Assembly (NCBI GenBank): GCA_005791685.1
Contig: SXVG01000038.1
Location: 1 to 22,257 of the forward strand
Direction: 5' to 3'
From: Methylotenera sp.
GTDB taxonomy: Bacteria > Pseudomonadota > Gammaproteobacteria > Burkholderiales > Methylophilaceae
DNA: 22,257 nucleotides
Positions 6,938-13,324 of this stretch are shown here, in pieces. Below the pieces are notes generated by a model. That model had not been told where the DNA came from. It searched no databases and saw only the letters and a program-made list of their open reading frames with translations. Position numbers and translations under genes: made by a program. Each line of letters starts with the position of its first letter. Within the stretch, counting starts at the first letter, position 1.

Positions 6938-7333
6938 TTATCTAAATGGGTTATGTATCAACAAGCCATCAATTTCCATGCCATCTTGCATATCCTCCGA
7001 AAGTAAATGCTGAGCGCCAGCAAGCAATGCGGCTGCGCAAATGTGTGCATCGTAAAATGGTAATTGGTATTGCTTGCAAATTTGCACGGCAAGTTCGTGA
7101 GTGGCTTCGGTAAGTGGCACAACAGCAACACAGGCTTTTATTGCCATTAGAACTGCGTCAATCTCATCCCACTCCATTTTCAACTTACGTCGGCAAACAG
7201 AAACCACTTCGTTTAGCACCTGTACACTGATCGTTCCGCCAGCTTCGAGTATGGCTTCTGCTTTATCCGCTTTGGTGTGGTCGCTAGACAGCAAATATAA
7301 AATTACATTGCTATCAATAAATGGTTTGCTCAA
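6938..7333 (-). CDS. VapC-like PIN-domain toxin
   Basis: 131-residue PIN-domain protein, the fold of VapC toxins, which are metal-dependent ribonucleases that cut specific RNAs to stop translation. The acidic active-site set is intact: D7 (FIDSNV), E42 (VLNEVV), D95 (PFYDAHI), and D114/D117 (SEDMQDG). Length is typical. The start is a TTG at 7333-7331 whose TTGA overlaps the antitoxin TGA by four bases, the usual coupling in toxin-antitoxin operons; the weak start may help keep toxin below antitoxin. It lies convergent with metF, 34 bases from its stop. The pair looks richer in A and T than its neighbours, which fits acquisition by transfer. The target RNA cannot be told from sequence. Confidence 0.9.
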   Translation of the reverse strand: MSKPFIDSNVILYLLSSDHTKADKAEAILEAGGTISVQVLNEVVSVCRRKLKMEWDEIDAVLMAIKACVAVVPLTEATHELAVQICKQYQLPFYDAHICAAALLAGAQHLLSEDMQDGMEIDGLLIHNPFR

Positions 7334-7572
7334 CTTTCGCCCTCTCTCGCATTGACTTCTAGGCGGTCAAAATAAAAGTCGGCGGGCAATCGACCTCGCA
7401 GGCTATGTAAACGCATCAACAACTCTTTTATCTTGGGTTGTTTAGCGACTTCCAAGTGCCTTTCGCCTACCACGTGCAGGTTAATTTCTTCACCTTCTTT
7501 TAAATTAAGCGCATGAACCACACTGGCAGGAAGCCTTACGGCTAGTGAATTACCCCATTTTGCGACTTGCAT
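7330..7572 (-). CDS. AbrB/MazE-type antitoxin of the VapC-like toxin
   Basis: 80-residue protein whose first 45 residues match the AbrB/MazE swapped-hairpin DNA-binding fold: MQVAKWGNSLAVRLPASVV followed by LNLKEGEEINLHVV. The remaining part (about 50-80) would wrap and block the toxin. Such antitoxins bind their toxin and repress their own operon. The ATG at 7572 was chosen because GGAG lies 8 bases upstream and the WGNSLAVRLP signature then begins at residue 6. Upstream in-frame codons run into the promoter and the inverted repeat at 7596-7620. The gene overlaps the toxin start by four bases. Classed with VapB-type antitoxins by its PIN partner, though the DNA-binding fold is of the MazE/AbrB kind. 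Confidence 0.87.
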   Translation of the reverse strand: MQVAKWGNSLAVRLPASVVHALNLKEGEEINLHVVGERHLEVAKQPKIKELLMRLHSLRGRLPADFYFDRLEVNAREGES

Positions 7573-7595
7573 AATATTTCTCCAAACCTTTAAAG

Positions 7596-7620
7596 GATAT
7601 ACATTTAATTTTAGTATATC
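7596..7620 (-). promoter_or_regulatory. Candidate operator/promoter of the toxin-antitoxin operon
   Basis: Perfect 7-base arms GATATAC (7596-7602) and GTATATC (7614-7620) are separated by 11 bases, 24 bases upstream of the antitoxin ATG. On the minus strand a TATACT -10 box (7618-7613) lies inside one arm, so a dimer bound here would cover the promoter. No convincing -35 is seen. The layout fits autoregulation by the antitoxin. Confidence 0.6.
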
Positions 7621-7672
7621 ATTAAATCGGTAGTGTCCTAAAGTGATATGCCCAAAGGCGGCCGTTATTTGA

Positions 7673-8776
7673 TTACACAAGCCGTTGGTATTGTCCGCCA
7701 GCCAAGCTGCTGATGCGTCCTTCCAATTCCAATAGCATGAGCGTGGCGGTCAGTTCGCTGACCGACAGCCCACTTAGCTGCACTAAATTTTCCAGTGAGA
7801 TGGCATCAAAGCCCATGAGTTCTAACAGGCTCTGGTGTTGGCTGCCCGCTTGCGCATCTGCACTGGCGAGTTGCTCGGGTAGGGCTTTTTTTAAATTTAA
7901 TTCTTCGACGATGTCTTGCAAGTTGTCGACCAATTTAGCCCCTTGTTTAATCAACTGATGGCAACCTTTAGCCAGTGGGGAATGGATGGAACCGGGGATG
8001 GCAAACACCTCGCGGCCTTGTTCTGCGCATAAGCGTGCGGTGATTTGTGAGCCACTTTGCAGGTTGGCTTCGACCACCAAGCAGCCCAAGCTTAAGCCGC
8101 TAATAATGCGATTGCGCCTAGGAAAATTTTGCGGTTTGGATACGGTGCCCAAGGAAAATTCAGAAACAATCAAGCCTTGTTGGGCAATTTGATGGGCTAA
8201 ATCACGGTGTTGGGCCGGGTAGACCTTGTCTAAGCCGGTGCCGACTACGGCTAGGGTAGCGCTCTGGGCTTTGAGTGCACCGCGATGGGCCGCACCGTCT
8301 ATGCCTAAGGCTAAGCCGCTGACTATGCATAAACCGTACTCGGCTAGGCCTTGAGCAAAAGCCTCGGCATTTTTTTCGCCCTGTACCGAGGCGTTGCGGC
8401 TACCAACGATGGCAAAGCTAGGCGTGTTCAGTAAAGCCAAGCGGCCTTTTGCATAAAGTAGCGGCGGTGGATCGGTAATTTGCAACAACGCTTGCGGGTA
8501 GTCGCGGTCGGCCAGTGTGACTACATGGTTGTTGGCTTGTGACAGCCAGTCCAGCGTGTCTTGTAAGCTTTCCTGACCCACCCCCTTGATGATTTCGTGG
8601 GCGATTTTTTCAGACACCACGGCCCGTAATTCTTTGAATTTTCTGCGGTAGATTTCGTCTGGACTGCCAAAGGCTTTAAGCAGTTGGTAAAATGTTTGGC
8701 AACCCAATCCTGGAATGTTGGCCAAGCTAAGCCACTGCGATTTTTCCAGCAAGTCGGCATGGTCATTTACGGGCAT
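7673..8776 (-). CDS. dprA: DNA-processing protein DprA (Smf)
   Basis: 367-residue cytoplasmic protein that loads RecA on incoming single-stranded DNA during natural transformation. A helical N-terminal domain (about 1-100, with the helix-hairpin motif LANIPGLGCQTFYQLL) is followed by the Rossmann-like DprA core (about 105-295), with AIVGSRNAS, IVSGLALGIDGAAHRGAL, VGTGLDKVYP, FPRRNRIISGLS and a strongly conserved SGSQITAR. A C-terminal winged-helix segment (about 315-367) matches the DprA-WH module. The ATG at 8776 has GAGGA 7 bases upstream. It follows the LysM gene by 11 bases, so the two form an operon. In many betaproteobacteria smg and topA follow dprA; here a toxin-antitoxin pair does. 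Presence suggests, but does not prove, competence. Confidence 0.95.
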   Translation of the reverse strand: MPVNDHADLLEKSQWLSLANIPGLGCQTFYQLLKAFGSPDEIYRRKFKELRAVVSEKIAHEIIKGVGQESLQDTLDWLSQANNHVVTLADRDYPQALLQITDPPPLLYAKGRLALLNTPSFAIVGSRNASVQGEKNAEAFAQGLAEYGLCIVSGLALGIDGAAHRGALKAQSATLAVVGTGLDKVYPAQHRDLAHQIAQQGLIVSEFSLGTVSKPQNFPRRNRIISGLSLGCLVVEANLQSGSQITARLCAEQGREVFAIPGSIHSPLAKGCHQLIKQGAKLVDNLQDIVEELNLKKALPEQLASADAQAGSQHQSLLELMGFDAISLENLVQLSGLSVSELTATLMLLELEGRISSLAGGQYQRLV

Positions 8777-8787
8777 AGCCTATTCCT

Positions 8788-9819
8788 CTATTGCGGGCTA
8801 AGGACGCGGTCCAGTTTGTTGACGGGTTCACTGGCCTGCATGATGAGCGCATAAGATACGCGCTCAAACACACGGAATACCATTAATAAGCCTATGCGTT
8901 CGTCAGGCAGTTGGATGGGCTGGGCGGTTTTGTCGGCGGCCGGGTTTTTTATTGAGCGACCAGCCCTATGGATGGCCAGCACATGGCCTGGCTCCAGCCC
9001 CGCATGGGCGCCACGGTTGATGGCGACGACGCTGAGCGGGCCGGCTTCCGCCACACCGCTATACATGCTGATAATGCGCCCAGTGACGGCCGAGTCAGGG
9101 GCGTGCGGGACGAAGTGGCTAGGGATGGGTTCGGGTTTATGTGCCAGTAATTTATCCCCGACAAAAATTTCCTCCTTGGCCATGCTGATTTCAGCGCTGG
9201 CCGGTGCGCCGTATAGGCTGACGACGGCATCCCCCAGATAGCGTGCTTCTTGGCCTAATATTTCTTTGCTGTCTGGGTCAATTAAGCTGCCAGTAGCACG
9301 GTAGATGTGCCAATTGGGGCCATGCTCTGCGCCCATTTTGTCTAGGTAGATGCGTGTGCCTGTGCTCAATATCACCCTATCATCTTGCGCGGCCAGTATG
9401 CTGGCGGCCTGGCTTAATGGGTCTTTTTCCAGGATCAAGGCCAGGTTTAAAAATGGCGCAATGGCATGTAACGCGATGCTGGGGATGGCAGTATTTTCTA
9501 AACTTTCTTCTATCACGCCGGCTTGCAAGGTGAGTTCTTGCTGCAGTAATTTTAATTGTGGGCTGCCGCTAGACTGGTCCAGCCAGACCACATTGCCTGG
9601 GTAAATTAAATGCGGATTTTTTATTTCTTGGCGATTCAGTTGCCAAAGCTTGGGCCACTGCCAAGGGTCTTTTAGGAATTGACTGGCAATGCCCCATAAG
9701 GTGTCGCCTTTCACCACGACATGGCGCTCCGGGTGCTGGCTATTGAGGACAATTTCATCGGCCAGGGCGGTTAAGCTTATGCAACAAAACAGCAGCAGCG
9801 TTATAATGTGGCGGAACAT
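8788..9819 (-). CDS. Secreted LysM-domain peptidoglycan-binding protein
   Basis: 343-residue protein with a signal peptide (hydrophobic residues about 5-18, cleavage after TALA at 20). One LysM domain lies at about residues 33-80: HVVVKGDTLWGIASQFLKDP, with WPKLWQLNRQEIKNPHLIYPGNVVWL completing the fold. LysM domains bind N-acetylglucosamine in peptidoglycan. The remaining 260 residues carry no motif I recognise, though a stretch near 265-300 (VVAINRGAHAGLEPGHVLAI) resembles a small beta-barrel found in this family. A LysM protein next to dprA and divergent from def is common in betaproteobacteria; its precise job is not known. The ATG has AAGGA 5 bases upstream. A role at the cell wall in the periplasm is inferred. 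Confidence 0.9.
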   Translation of the reverse strand: MFRHIITLLLFCCISLTALADEIVLNSQHPERHVVVKGDTLWGIASQFLKDPWQWPKLWQLNRQEIKNPHLIYPGNVVWLDQSSGSPQLKLLQQELTLQAGVIEESLENTAIPSIALHAIAPFLNLALILEKDPLSQAASILAAQDDRVILSTGTRIYLDKMGAEHGPNWHIYRATGSLIDPDSKEILGQEARYLGDAVVSLYGAPASAEISMAKEEIFVGDKLLAHKPEPIPSHFVPHAPDSAVTGRIISMYSGVAEAGPLSVVAINRGAHAGLEPGHVLAIHRAGRSIKNPAADKTAQPIQLPDERIGLLMVFRVFERVSYALIMQASEPVNKLDRVLSPQ

Positions 9820-9836
9820 ACCGATCCTTGCGTGAA

Positions 9837-9860
9837 AATCGTGTAATGCAGTATACGATT
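9837..9860. promoter_or_regulatory. Inverted repeat in the LysM/def divergent intergenic region
   Basis: AATCGTGTA (9837-9845) and TATACGATT (9852-9860) can pair over nine positions (one G-U) around a 6-base loop. The minus-strand reading holds a TATACT (9855-9850) that could be the -10 box of the LysM-dprA operon. No matching -35 and no clear def promoter are seen in the rest of the 152-base gap. Confidence 0.35.
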
Positions 9861-9971
9861 AAATGGCCGCGATAAACTGCATGGCGCGCTTAAATTTATC
9901 ATTTAGTGGCCTTTGCACGAATCAACTTTAGGCACACACGGTAGCGTTTTTTTATTCAACAAAGAGTTTTT

Positions 9972-10472
9972 ATGGCAATTTTAGACATACTTAATTACCC
10001 CGATCCGCGACTGCATACGGTGGCGCAACCTGTCAAAGAGGTGAATGCGGCCATACAGCGTTTGATCGATGACATGGCTGAAACCATGTACGACGCCCCC
10101 GGTATAGGCTTGGCCGCGACCCAGGTGAATCAGCATGTGCAACTGATTTTAATCGACATCAGTGAAAGTAAAGATCATTTGCAAGTATTGATTAACCCTA
10201 AAATAGTTGAAAAAAGCGGTGAGCAAGATTACGAAGAAGGTTGTTTATCGGTGCCCGGGGTGTACGACACGGTCAGGCGCGCGGACAAGGTGACGGTAGA
10301 GGCCCTGGGGCGAGATGGTAAGCCGTTTAGCTTAAAGGCAGAAGGCTTGCTCAGTGTTTGCATACAACATGAAATGGACCATCTTTTAGGCAAGGTGTTT
10401 GTGGAGTATTTATCCCCTTTAAAACGCAATCGCATTAAAAATAAAATGCTCAAACAACGGCGTGATCGCTAA
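9972..10472 (+). CDS. def: Peptide deformylase
   Basis: 166-residue metalloenzyme that removes the formyl group from the N-terminal methionine of new proteins. All three family motifs are present: GIGLAATQ (44-51), EGCLSVP with metal ligand C91, and QHEMDHLLGK with ligands H133 and H137 and catalytic E134. Length and the N-terminal signature ILDILNYPDPRL are typical of type 1 deformylases. An AAAGAG lies about 6 bases before the ATG. It heads the plus-strand run with fmt, 26 bases downstream, which adds the formyl group that this enzyme removes; the two reactions form one cycle of translation initiation. It diverges from the LysM-dprA operon. Confidence 0.96.
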   Translation: MAILDILNYPDPRLHTVAQPVKEVNAAIQRLIDDMAETMYDAPGIGLAATQVNQHVQLILIDISESKDHLQVLINPKIVEKSGEQDYEEGCLSVPGVYDTVRRADKVTVEALGRDGKPFSLKAEGLLSVCIQHEMDHLLGKVFVEYLSPLKRNRIKNKMLKQRRDR

Positions 10473-10498
10473 TTTTTACTGGCCTCAAATCCCCTTCT

Positions 10499-11455
10499 AT
10501 GAAAATCATTTTTGCTGGCACCCCTGAGTTTGCCGTACCTGCTTTGGCCGCTTTAATCGCTGCCGGCCATGAGATTGTTATGGTCTTAACCCAGCCGGAT
10601 AGACCAGCAGGGCGTGGCATGAAACTCAAAGCCAGTCCGGTCAAGCTGCTGGCCGAACAACATGGCTTGACGGTGTTTCAGCCCGCTAGCCTCAAAGACC
10701 CGCTGGCGCAAGCACGCATTGCTGACACGCAAGCCGATGCCATGATAGTGGCGGCCTATGGCTTGATTATCCCAGACGCCACCTTGCATGCCACGCGTTT
10801 TGGCTGCTATAACATCCATGCTTCTTTGTTGCCACGTTGGCGAGGGGCTGCGCCCATACACCGTTCGCTGCTGGCCGGCGACCAGACAACAGGCGTGACC
10901 ATCATGGAAGTGGTGGCGGCCTTAGATGCCGGGGCCATGGTCAGTCGTGGCGTGCTGCCTATTACGGCCACGGATACCACGCAAAGCTTACACGACGCCT
11001 TAAGCCATTTAGGCGCACGCTTGATGGTGGAGGCCATGGCCAGTTTAGAAAAAAATGGCATCTTAGCTGCCAGCCCGCAAGACGAAGCCTTGGTGACCTA
11101 CGCGCATAAATTGGATAAAGCCGAAGCCGCCATCGATTGGCATCAATCCGCGCTGGCGATTTCACGCCAAGTGCGGGCGTTTAATCCATTTCCGGTCGCG
11201 CAAAGCCAATTAAAAGGACAAGTCTGTCGGATTTGGATGGCGCTGGCCGAAGCCGGTCAAGCCGCGCCAGGTGAGATCGTGGCTGTGCAAGATGGCATTA
11301 CCGTTGGCTGTGGTGAGGGTTTATTGCGCATTACCGAGTTGCAAGCGCCGGGGGGCAAACGCTTGCCTGCACAAGCGTTTGTGCAAGGCCATAATTTACA
11401 GGCTGGCGATTGCTTTACTGCGCTTATGCCGAACATAACATCCTCACCACACTAA
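10499..11455 (+). CDS. fmt: Methionyl-tRNA formyltransferase
   Basis: 318-residue enzyme that formylates initiator Met-tRNA with 10-formyl-tetrahydrofolate. The catalytic Rossmann domain (about 1-205) begins KIIFAGTPEFAVPAL and shows the formyl-folate site YNIHASLLPRWRGAAPI, with catalytic N105 and H107, plus D143 in ALDAGAM. The tRNA-positioning loop QPDRPAGRGMKL follows the first strand. The C-terminal OB-fold (about 210-310) includes FNPFPVAQ and APGGKRLPAQ. No clear ribosome binding site precedes the ATG (upstream bases are TCAAATCCCCTTCT), so its translation may depend on coupling to def or on S1-type initiation. It lies 10 bases before rsmB. Confidence 0.96.
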   Translation: MKIIFAGTPEFAVPALAALIAAGHEIVMVLTQPDRPAGRGMKLKASPVKLLAEQHGLTVFQPASLKDPLAQARIADTQADAMIVAAYGLIIPDATLHATRFGCYNIHASLLPRWRGAAPIHRSLLAGDQTTGVTIMEVVAALDAGAMVSRGVLPITATDTTQSLHDALSHLGARLMVEAMASLEKNGILAASPQDEALVTYAHKLDKAEAAIDWHQSALAISRQVRAFNPFPVAQSQLKGQVCRIWMALAEAGQAAPGEIVAVQDGITVGCGEGLLRITELQAPGGKRLPAQAFVQGHNLQAGDCFTALMPNITSSPH

Positions 11456-11465
11456 ACGAGACCGC

Positions 11466-12764
11466 ATGTACCTATCCCAACAAATTGCCGCCCATGCGGT
11501 GAATCAAGTGCTGTTAGGTCGCAATTTAACCTTGGCCTTGCCGACGGCCCTAGCCGCCTTTCCTCAGGCGACCCCACAGCAGCGCGGTGCCGCTCAGGAT
11601 TTAAGTTATGGCACTTTGCGTTTTTACGGGGAAGTTGATGCTTACCTAGTGCAGTTGTTAGCCAAGCCCCTAAGCGATGACCGCATTCATTCGATTTTAT
11701 TGGTGGCCCTCTACCAATTGCTGCACGATAAAGCCGATGCGTTTACCGTGGTGAATCAAGCGGTGCAAGCGGTGAGTTTGCTCAAAAGGCCAGCTGCTAA
11801 AGCCTGGGCTAAGGGGCTGGTGAATGCCATATTGCGCAATTTCTTGCGGCAAAAAGAGACGCTGGCGAGCAGCTTGGCGAATAATGAGATGGCCACTTAC
11901 TCCTACCCACAATGGTGGATTAATAAATTGAAGCGGCAATACCCATTGCACTGGCAGGGCATGTTGCTCACCGGCAATACGCACCCACCCATGACTTTGC
12001 GCGTCAATCGCAAAAAAATCAGCCTGGCGGATTATCAGCAGTTATTGGCGCGGCAGGACATAGCAGCGACCTGTTTGGCTGGGCAGGCACTGGTGTTAAG
12101 TAAGCCGGTGGCAGTTGAAAAAATTCCTGGTTTTAGCGATGGCGTGGTGTCTGTGCAAGATTATGGGGCGCAACTGGCCGCGCCCTTGCTCGACCTCAAA
12201 CCCGGCTTGCGGGTGTTGGATGCCTGTTGCGCCCCCGGCGGTAAAACCGGCCATATTTTAGAGCTGGGTTGTACGGATTTGACCGCCTTGGATGCTGATC
12301 CTAGTCGTTTATTAAGAGTGCAAAGCAATCTGGCTAGGTTGCAATTGCCAGCGCAGGTGATAGCGGGCGATGCCGCATCAAGCGATTGGTGGGACGGTGT
12401 GCCTTTTGATAGGATTTTAGCCGATGTGCCTTGCACCGCTTCGGGCATAGTGCGGCGCCATGTGGATATTAAATGGCTGCGGCGCGAAGCTGATGTGGCA
12501 TCTTTTGTGGCGCAACAAGCTAGAATTCTGCCTAATTTATGGCGGATGTTGGCAAAGGGTGGTAAATTGCTTTATGTAAGCTGTTCTGTTTTTAATGAAG
12601 AAAATCAAGGGCAAGTGGATACATTTTTACAAAATAATGCGGATGCAACGCAGTTGGCTGTGGACAGCATAGCGGGCGCAGATAAGCTGACACAGCTTAA
12701 TGGCCAGCTTATTCCTTCTGTCGCGCACGATGGATTTTTCTATGCTTTGTTACAGAAAAACTAA
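11466..12764 (+). CDS. rsmB: 16S rRNA m5C967 methyltransferase RsmB
   Basis: 432-residue SAM-dependent enzyme that methylates cytosine 967 of 16S rRNA. The N-terminal NusB-like RNA-binding domain spans about 1-140 (LSYGTLRFYGEVD). The catalytic Rossmann domain shows the SAM loop LDACCAPGGKTGHILEL (251-267), acidic D276/D278 (ALDADPSR), motif IV ADVPCTASGIVRRH with C323, and motif VI YVSCSVFNEEN with the nucleophile C373. The paired cysteines are the mark of RNA m5C methyltransferases. Length matches E. coli RsmB (Fmu/Sun). A GAG lies just upstream of the ATG. It uses SAM, as made by MetK in the same window, and its 3' end overlaps the DUF4390 gene. Confidence 0.95.
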   Translation: MYLSQQIAAHAVNQVLLGRNLTLALPTALAAFPQATPQQRGAAQDLSYGTLRFYGEVDAYLVQLLAKPLSDDRIHSILLVALYQLLHDKADAFTVVNQAVQAVSLLKRPAAKAWAKGLVNAILRNFLRQKETLASSLANNEMATYSYPQWWINKLKRQYPLHWQGMLLTGNTHPPMTLRVNRKKISLADYQQLLARQDIAATCLAGQALVLSKPVAVEKIPGFSDGVVSVQDYGAQLAAPLLDLKPGLRVLDACCAPGGKTGHILELGCTDLTALDADPSRLLRVQSNLARLQLPAQVIAGDAASSDWWDGVPFDRILADVPCTASGIVRRHVDIKWLRREADVASFVAQQARILPNLWRMLAKGGKLLYVSCSVFNEENQGQVDTFLQNNADATQLAVDSIAGADKLTQLNGQLIPSVAHDGFFYALLQKN

Positions 12765-13311
12765 GCCACTACTGCTCATTATTTTTTTGACTTGGTTTTC
12801 CACCTTGGTGCTGGCGGCGAACAGCAGCATGCTGGTTAAAAGTGCGGAATTAAAAGCACAAGATGATGGCTACGTGCTCAACGCGGATGTCGACATCAAA
12901 TTTAGCCCCGCCATAGAAGATGCCATCAGCAAAGGCTTTGAGCTTAATTTCATTATTGAATTTCAATTGGCCCAGCCCAGGAAATATTGGTTTGATGATG
13001 AAATCGTCACCGTTATCCAGCCGGTCACCTTAAGTTACCACGCGCTTTCCCGGCAATTTTTGCTGATGCGCGGCGAGCAACAAAAAACCTTTGTCCGCTT
13101 GGACGAAGCCATCGATGATTTATCCAGCATCAGCGATTTAAAAGTGTTAGCCAAATCGCAAGTGGAAAAAGGCGAGCCGTATAAGGCGGCTTTTTTGATG
13201 CGCTTAGACGCTAAAAAGTTACCCAAAAGCCTGCGGGGCGAGGGCTTAGTCTCAGACGAGTGGGCCTTAAGCTCGCAGCGTTTTGAATGGCTACCCACTT
13301 TATTCAAATGA
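12742..13311 (+). CDS. DUF4390 domain-containing exported protein
   Basis: 189-residue protein with an N-terminal hydrophobic export signal (residues about 7-24, PLLLIIFLTWFSTLVLA, likely cleavage before ANSS). The mature part matches the DUF4390 family by position and features: an early beta segment DADVDIKFSPAIEDAISKGF and a conserved RKYWFDDEI. The function is unknown; the family sits almost always just before ntrY in betaproteobacteria. The start is uncertain: ATGs in frame at 12700, 12730 and 12742 are all inside rsmB. The last gives the best signal peptide and was chosen, overlapping rsmB by 23 bases. Its role may be in signal reception by the NtrY sensor, but that is inferred from context only. 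Confidence 0.75.
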   Translation: MLCYRKTKPLLLIIFLTWFSTLVLAANSSMLVKSAELKAQDDGYVLNADVDIKFSPAIEDAISKGFELNFIIEFQLAQPRKYWFDDEIVTVIQPVTLSYHALSRQFLLMRGEQQKTFVRLDEAIDDLSSISDLKVLAKSQVEKGEPYKAAFLMRLDAKKLPKSLRGEGLVSDEWALSSQRFEWLPTLFK

Positions 13312-13324
13312 AGCGCCTGTTGAG

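Noticed and set aside
7622..7665. Possible insertion-sequence end next to the toxin-antitoxin promoter (GGTAGTGTCCTAAAGTG)
   Set aside because: It looks faintly like a transposon terminus, but no matching inverted copy, target duplication or transposase is visible nearby.
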